The notes under the pieces were generated by a model. It worked only from the letters and a program-made list of their open reading frames with translations. It had not been told where the DNA came from and ran no database searches. Both the position numbers and the translations under genes were made by a program. A stretch of 64,000 bases of DNA from assembly GCF_000152725.1 (NCBI RefSeq), contig NZ_CH724131.1, positions 27,009 through 91,008 on the forward strand, read 5' to 3'. Source of the stretch: Pseudooceanicola batsensis HTCC2597 (GTDB taxonomy: Bacteria > Pseudomonadota > Alphaproteobacteria > Rhodobacterales > Rhodobacteraceae). This document shows, one piece after another, positions 59,761 through 64,000 of the stretch; the first letter of the stretch is position 1; every line of letters starts with the position of its first letter.

Positions 59761-59783
59761 ATCCTCGGGCCTGACCCGAGGAT
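59761..59783. repeat. Intergenic hairpin repeat family B, copy 3
   Basis: ATCCTCGGG and CCCGAGGAT form a perfect 9-bp stem around CCTGA. It stands 28 bp beyond the stop codon of the minus-strand LytM lipoprotein gene. From memory, similar ATCCTCGGG/CCCGAGGAT hairpins are frequent between genes of alphaproteobacteria. Confidence 0.75.
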
Positions 59784-59810
59784 CTCCCCTCTCCGAAGGC
59801 CGAAACCCTC

Positions 59811-61049
59811 CTACTGCAGGTAGTCCATCGGGTCCGTCGCCTCGAGGCCCTTGCGGACCTCGAAGTGGACGTAAGGCGACTCGCCCGAGCGGATCTCGGC
59901 GATCTTCTGGCCGCGGGCCACGGTCTGACCCTCTTGAACGGCGATTCCGTCGACATTCGAGTAGATAGTCAGCAGCTTGCCAGCGTGCCGCACCACGATC
60001 ACCCGGACATTGTCCGCGTCCGAGGTGATCGCCGCCACCGTGCCCGCATCCGCCGCGCGCACCGCCGTGCCCGGATCGGCGGCGATGTCGATTCCGTCGC
60101 TCCGGCCGCGGGCGTATTCGCGGATGATCCGGCCCTTCACCGGGTAGTCCATCGCCGCGCTCGGCGCGGCGGTCTGCTGGTCGCTCAGGTCGGGCGCGGC
60201 CGTCGCGGGCTCGGCGCCGGCCGTGTCCGTCCGCTCCGCGGTCTCGGCCGGCGTGATCGGTTCCGTCCGCTCCTCGGGAAGCGGCTGGCTTGCACTCGGC
60301 GGGACGGGCGTCGGCGTGCCCGTGCCCGGCGGCACGGTCTCCTCGGTGGTGACCGGAGGAGGGGCCGCGTCGTCGACGGCGACGGGGATCAGCAGGTACT
60401 GGCCCTCGCGGATGGTGAAGTCGCTGTCCAGCCCGTTCCAGTCGGCCAAGGACCGCACGGACACGTTGTAGAGGCGCGAGATGGTAAAGGCCGTCTCGCC
60501 GCGCGCGACCCGGTGCCGCACGGGTTCCGGCGCCGTCAGCTGGTCCTCGGCCGGGGGCAGGGTGGCGACATCGATGCTCTGATCCCCCGCCCGGTCGATG
60601 GCCGCGCCGGCCATGGCGGTGATGTCCACCTGTCCGGGGGGCAGGAAGGGGCCGGTCCCGGGGGCGCCCGTCGCCGGGGAGGGTTCCGTCACCCGGCCGG
60701 GCAGGGCCAGGATCTCGCCGTTGCGCAGCCGGTCGTCCACCCGCAGCCCGTTGTATTCGGCCAGCGTCTGCGCATCGACGCCGATCCGGGCGGCGACATC
60801 GGCGACGCTGTCGTCCCGGCGCGACACCACGACCTGGTAGTTCGGATAGGAGATGATCCCCCGGTCGTCCGGCCGGGGCCGGTCGATGGTGGCCACCCGC
60901 GCCGCCTCGGTCGTCGAGAACCCGCCCAATCCGCCGCGCAGGTCCATGTCCACGGGATCGCAGGCGCTCAGCGCCAGGATCGCCGTTCCGGCCAGAAGGG
61001 TCCGCGGCACCCATGTCCGGGTCCCCGTAGTCGTGGCTGTCTGCTGCAT
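59811..61049 (-). CDS. LysM/M23 (LytM-like) lipoprotein, NlpD-type, degenerate metallopeptidase site
   Basis: This 412-residue protein has a lipobox, ILALSAC near residue 30, two LysM repeats (about 70-115 and 180-225), a Pro/Thr/Glu-rich linker and a C-terminal M23 domain. The usual zinc ligands are changed: the HxGxD start is RSDGIDIAA and one HxH site reads YVHFEV while the central His is absent. This suggests an NlpD-like activator of amidases, not a peptidase. Neighbours pcm and surE give the surE-pcm-nlpD synteny. Confidence 0.88.
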   Translation of the reverse strand: MQQTATTTGTRTWVPRTLLAGTAILALSACDPVDMDLRGGLGGFSTTEAARVATIDRPRPDDRGIISYPNYQVVVSRRDDSVADVAARIGVDAQTLAEYNGLRVDDRLRNGEILALPGRVTEPSPATGAPGTGPFLPPGQVDITAMAGAAIDRAGDQSIDVATLPPAEDQLTAPEPVRHRVARGETAFTISRLYNVSVRSLADWNGLDSDFTIREGQYLLIPVAVDDAAPPPVTTEETVPPGTGTPTPVPPSASQPLPEERTEPITPAETAERTDTAGAEPATAAPDLSDQQTAAPSAAMDYPVKGRIIREYARGRSDGIDIAADPGTAVRAADAGTVAAITSDADNVRVIVVRHAGKLLTIYSNVDGIAVQEGQTVARGQKIAEIRSGESPYVHFEVRKGLEATDPMDYLQ

Positions 61050-61118
61050 CTGTCCGATCCCTCGTCCCGCCCCGTTGCCCCGGGGGGTCTGCTACCCGTC
61101 GGCGCGCCTGTAGCGCCG

Positions 61119-61772
61119 TCAATCTTCCTTGGCCAGCCCCTCGACCAGCGGCACGAACCGCACCGGCCGGAGCTCTTCGTAATCGTACCCCGTCTCGAGC
61201 CGGCGCACCCGGATCAGGCTTTGCACCGTATCCGACTGGCCGACCGGCAGCACCATGATACCGTCAATCTTCAACTGAGCCAAGAGCGGCCCCGGCGCGT
61301 CCTCGGCCGCGGCGGTCACGATGATGCGGTCGAAGGGCGCCTGATCGGGCAGGCCGTGGCTGCCGTCCGCAACGAAGGTCGTCACGTTGCCCAGCTCCAT
61401 CCGGTCGAAGACCGCCTGGGCCTCGCGCACCAGACGCTGGTGCCGGTCGATGGTGTAGACCCGGCGCGCCATCTGCGCCAGGATCGCCGCCTGATAGCCC
61501 GATCCGGTGCCTACCTCGAGCACGCGGTGGCGCGGTTCGATCAGCAGCGCCTGGGTCATCAGCCCGACCACCGACGGCTGCGAGATCGTCTGGCCGCAGG
61601 CGATCGGCAGCGGCATGTCCTCGTAGGCGCGGTCGGAAAAGATGCCCCGGACGAAAGCGCCGCGATCGACCTTCTCCATCGCCGCCAGGGTCCGGGCATC
61701 CGTCACCCCGCGCGAGCGCAGCGCGAAGAGGAACTGCATCTTGCGTTCGGCACTCGTCCCGTGGTCGGTCAT
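61119..61772 (-). CDS. pcm: Protein-L-isoaspartate O-methyltransferase
   Basis: This 217-residue enzyme repairs isoaspartyl residues in aged proteins using SAM. The motifs are [16 protein letters not shown] (motif I), the substrate region [24 protein letters not shown], and LVLPVGQ-like [11 protein letters not shown]. The ATG overlaps the surE stop (ATGA), so the two are coupled. Length is normal. It precedes the LytM lipoprotein gene by 69 bp on the same strand. Confidence 0.95.
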   Translation of the reverse strand: MTDHGTSAERKMQFLFALRSRGVTDARTLAAMEKVDRGAFVRGIFSDRAYEDMPLPIACGQTISQPSVVGLMTQALLIEPRHRVLEVGTGSGYQAAILAQMARRVYTIDRHQRLVREAQAVFDRMELGNVTTFVADGSHGLPDQAPFDRIIVTAAAEDAPGPLLAQLKIDGIMVLPVGQSDTVQSLIRVRRLETGYDYEELRPVRFVPLVEGLAKED

Positions 61773-62551
61773 TCGATGGCTTTCAGCGGCTCCAGCATGT
61801 CATGGGCGGTCAGGTCGGCGCGCATCGGCGTGACCGAAATGTAGTTCTCGAGATTGACCGCCGCATCGGTGCCCGCGGCCGATCCCTGGCGCTGGTCGGT
61901 TCCCCGGGCCCAGAGGAAGCGGCGCCCGGAGGGCGACAGATGCGCCTCGACCGAAAAGCGGGTGTAGGGGCGGATGCCCTGCGGCGCGACCCGGACGCCC
62001 GCCACTTCGTCCGCGGGGCAGGGCGGGAAGTTCACGTTGTAGAAGAGCCCGTAGGGATCGTCGTTCGGCGGCTCGGCCGCGATTATCTTTCGGATCACCT
62101 CGGCGCCGTGGACGGCTGCGGCCTCGAACGGGTTGTCCAGGTTGAAGTTGTCGGGTCCGAGGTACTGCGACAGGGCGATGGCCCGGCAGCCCTGTAGCGC
62201 CCCCTCCATCGCGCCGCCGAGCGTGCCGGAATAGAGCGCGTTCTCGGCCGAATTGTTGCCGCGGTTCACGCCGGAGAGGACGAGGTCGATCTCCTGCCCG
62301 TTCAGCACGTCATGCAGCCCCGCCATCACGCAATCGGCGGGCGAGCCTTCGGCCGCGTAGCGCCGCTCTCCCATTTCCGAGATCATCGTGGGGTGGGTGT
62401 AGGAGATCTTGTGCGCCACGCCGGATTGCTCGAACGCCGGAGCGACGACCCAGACCTCGCCCTCGGCGCCCGCAAGTTCGGCGGCGATCGCTTCGAGGAT
62501 TTGCAGGCCGGGCGCGTTGATGCCGTCATCATTGGTTACAAGAATGCGCAT
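61769..62551 (-). CDS. surE: 5'/3'-nucleotidase SurE
   Basis: This 260-residue metal-dependent phosphatase starts with [14 protein letters not shown] (Asp8, Asp9 metal ligands), continues with [25 protein letters not shown] (Ser/Asn metal site) and ends in a swapped C-terminal arm. It hydrolyses nucleoside monophosphates and short polyphosphates in stress survival. It is the first gene of the surE-pcm-lipoprotein unit. Length and motifs are complete. Confidence 0.96.
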   Translation of the reverse strand: MRILVTNDDGINAPGLQILEAIAAELAGAEGEVWVVAPAFEQSGVAHKISYTHPTMISEMGERRYAAEGSPADCVMAGLHDVLNGQEIDLVLSGVNRGNNSAENALYSGTLGGAMEGALQGCRAIALSQYLGPDNFNLDNPFEAAAVHGAEVIRKIIAAEPPNDDPYGLFYNVNFPPCPADEVAGVRVAPQGIRPYTRFSVEAHLSPSGRRFLWARGTDQRQGSAAGTDAAVNLENYISVTPMRADLTAHDMLEPLKAIE

Positions 62552-62650
62552 GGATCGCCCCGTCTGCCTGTTTCGGCCTGCATACCTGCGCCCCGGACCC
62601 GGGGCAAGTCCGAGCCGGAGCCGCGGTGCAGGCGTCGCATCGCCGCGGCC

Positions 62651-63037
62651 TCACGGTGCCGGCGGTCGGCCGATCTCCTGCAGCCGAAGCTGGATCATCC
62701 GGTCCACGACCGCCTCGGGCGGCAGGTCTCCGATGGCGACGTGCAGCGCGCTGTTGGTCTGGCTCATCCCGCGGGTCTCGGCATGCATCTGCGCCAGAAC
62801 CGACCCGGAGTGCGGATAGATCGCCAGATGCGCCTGCCATCCGGCATAGCCCAGCAGCATCTTCCCCCGACCCGGGCCCGAGAGCACGCGGAACCCCGGC
62901 ATTCCGTAAGACATGGCCTCCTCGACGGCGACGCCCGCGTGGGCGATGCGGTCGGCGAGGAAGTTTCTCAGCCGACGCAGTGCCCTGGCCTGGGCGACGG
63001 GCTGATCCGCGATGTAGCTGTCGGGATCCTCGGCCAT
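62651..63037 (-). CDS. DUF1801-family protein
   Basis: This 128-residue protein matches DUF1801/YdhG-like proteins with SYGMPGFRVLSGPGRGKMLLGYAGWQAHLAIYPHSGSVLAQM and a final RMIQLRLQEI segment. Relatives are thought to bind metal or frataxin-like partners, but evidence is weak. The gene starts 6 bp after the stop of the SDR on the same strand, so the two are likely co-transcribed. No catalytic motif is visible. Confidence 0.8.
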   Translation of the reverse strand: MAEDPDSYIADQPVAQARALRRLRNFLADRIAHAGVAVEEAMSYGMPGFRVLSGPGRGKMLLGYAGWQAHLAIYPHSGSVLAQMHAETRGMSQTNSALHVAIGDLPPEAVVDRMIQLRLQEIGRPPAP

Positions 63038-63043
63038 GGCCTG

Positions 63044-63685
63044 TCAGCCAAGCAGACCCAGAAGGCGGGCGGCCTCCCGGTCGGGGTGGATCAGGGCGGA
63101 GCGGTCCTCGCCCGGGTGGAACCGGGCCCGCAGCGCGGTCGGCATCGGCGCGGCGGTCAGCACGTCGACCCGCGGTCCCGAGGCTTTGCATTCCGCCGCC
63201 CAGACCCGCGCCATCGCGATCTGCGCCGCCTTGGTCGCGCCGTAGGCGCCGTGGAACTTCTCGGTCGCTGCGGCATCCTCGAAGAAGACCGCCCGCCCCT
63301 CGGTCCCCAGCAGGGGCGCGACATAGGGGATCAGATGCCCCATGGCGGTGACGTTGGTATTGACCGACCTGGCCCAGTCCTTGGCATCGATGTGAGGCAC
63401 CGGCGAGAGGGGCGGGACATGGATGGCGGTGTGCAGCCAGAGTGCCACGCCGCCCCACCTGTCATGGATCGACCGGCAGAGCTGGGCCATCGCGTCCGCC
63501 TGGGTCACGTCCATCGGGGCCAGGGTCGCGCTGCCGCCCGCGGCCTTGATCGCGTCGTCCAGTTCTTCCAGCGCGCCGACGGTGCGGGCGACGGCGATGA
63601 TGTGGTGCGTCGGAGCGAGCGCCTTGGCCAGCGCGGCGCCGAGGCCGCGCGACGCTCCGGTCACGAGGGCGATAGGGTCTGTCAT
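63044..63685 (-). CDS. Short-chain dehydrogenase/reductase
   Basis: This 213-residue protein has the glycine-rich NAD(P) site VTGASRGLGAALAKAL at residues 7-22 and the active-site YGATKAA (YxxxK). The region before the Tyr reads AVFFEDAAATEKFHGAYGATK, in which the usual catalytic Ser is not obvious. The protein is short for the family but complete. Substrate is unknown. It is followed by the DUF1801 gene at 6 bp and preceded by the small PilP-like gene at 43 bp. Confidence 0.88.
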   Translation of the reverse strand: MTDPIALVTGASRGLGAALAKALAPTHHIIAVARTVGALEELDDAIKAAGGSATLAPMDVTQADAMAQLCRSIHDRWGGVALWLHTAIHVPPLSPVPHIDAKDWARSVNTNVTAMGHLIPYVAPLLGTEGRAVFFEDAAATEKFHGAYGATKAAQIAMARVWAAECKASGPRVDVLTAAPMPTALRARFHPGEDRSALIHPDREAARLLGLLG

Positions 63686-63728
63686 TCCGGCGGTGTGGCC
63701 GAGATGGCGGCACCCGTCAAGATGCCGC

Positions 63729-63995
63729 TTATCCCTGCGGCATCGTCAGGGTCTCGGTGCCGGCGAGGCCGGAGATCTGGACCATGCCGGCCCCGACGGC
63801 CCGGACCCGCGCCAGCCCGATCCGGTCGCCCGGGGCGACCTTGCGCACGTTGCCGCCCGAGAGCCGGAGCAGCGCCTTGGGCCCGTCGGCTTCGACCATC
63901 GTGCCCAGCAGGGCGATGCCCGAGAGGTCGAGGGCGGATTCCTTGGTGGCCAGTTTCGCCACGTTTTCGGGTGTTTCGGCCATGTCTGCCTTCAT
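63729..63995 (-). CDS. Small protein with PilP/GspC-like beta domain
   Basis: This 88-residue protein has ALDLSGIALLGTMVEADGPKALLRLSGGNVRKVAPGDRIG, then LARVRAVGAGMVQISGLAG. This is the pattern of the periplasmic homology region of PilP/GspC-like proteins, although no signal or membrane helix is visible. Two ATGs are possible: 63995, or 63983 four codons in. The gene is complete but its upstream context lies beyond the window. Function is unknown. Confidence 0.65.
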   Translation of the reverse strand: MKADMAETPENVAKLATKESALDLSGIALLGTMVEADGPKALLRLSGGNVRKVAPGDRIGLARVRAVGAGMVQISGLAGTETLTMPQG

Positions 63996-64000
63996 TCCGT

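Larger units (their letters stand above)
59372..59810. other. 439-bp intergenic region between convergent genes, repeat-rich
   Basis: There is no credible gene here. It contains one family A repeat with a GC hairpin and two family B hairpins, listed separately. The DUF815 gene and the LytM lipoprotein gene converge on it, so at least some elements should act at transcript ends. Confidence 0.6.

Overview
The window is high-GC chromosomal DNA of an alphaproteobacterium, most likely of the order Rhodobacterales (Paracoccus/Rhodobacter/Roseobacter relatives). The clues are a nuo (complex I) operon split by many small accessory genes, as in Rhodobacter capsulatus; NuoA, NuoB and NuoK sequences that look very close to those of Paracoccus denitrificans; and several small families that I know mainly from this order (DUF5333, DUF5337, Ser-type Hint proteins). 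No rRNA, tRNA, CRISPR array, prophage or insertion sequence was recognised. Genus cannot be fixed from the sequence alone.

Layout. 1-7.8 kb (minus strand): a lipopolysaccharide-core glycosyltransferase, Kdo transferase waaA, moaA, an AlkD-type DNA-repair gene coupled to glmS, and glmU. 7.9-11.2 kb (plus): a Gph-type phosphatase, a TetA-like MFS exporter and a coupled DegT-type aminotransferase. 12-23.1 kb (plus): a leucine/isovalerate degradation (liu) cluster running ivd, mccB, mccA, HMG-CoA lyase, methylglutaconyl-CoA hydratase. Inside it sit a DUF1622 membrane protein, a flavodoxin-like reductase, a nitronate monooxygenase, a macrodomain protein and two tandem glutathione-S-transferase-like genes.

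23.6-43.6 kb (plus): all 14 nuo genes in the order A-B-C-D-E-F-G-H-I-J-K-L-M-N. About eleven extra small ORFs are interleaved with 1-4 nt stop/start overlaps, four of them lipoproteins. The most striking feature is a helix-hairpin-helix domain fused to the C-terminus of NuoE and repeated in the next gene, which encodes a membrane-anchored protein. 43.6-46.8 kb: birA, coaX and rnj follow on the same strand. The BirA ligase is the obvious enzyme to biotinylate MccA from the upstream cluster.

46.8-53.5 kb (mostly minus): a PilZ protein behind a terminator-like hairpin, a DEAD-box helicase, a GT2-type glycosyltransferase, prfC, a small Rho_N-like protein, a secreted protein and a Hint-domain protein. 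53.6-59.4 kb (plus): an atypical SDR, an AlkC-type protein, an ABC ATPase, tatA-tatB-tatC and a DUF815 ATPase. 59.8-64 kb (minus): a degenerate LytM/LysM lipoprotein with pcm and surE (the classical surE-pcm-nlpD arrangement), a DUF1801 protein, an SDR and a small PilP-like protein.

At least three families of short palindromic intergenic repeats recur across the window, mostly just after stop codons. Compact gene packing (ATGA, GTGA, TTGA, TAATG junctions) is pervasive and was used to choose many start codons.
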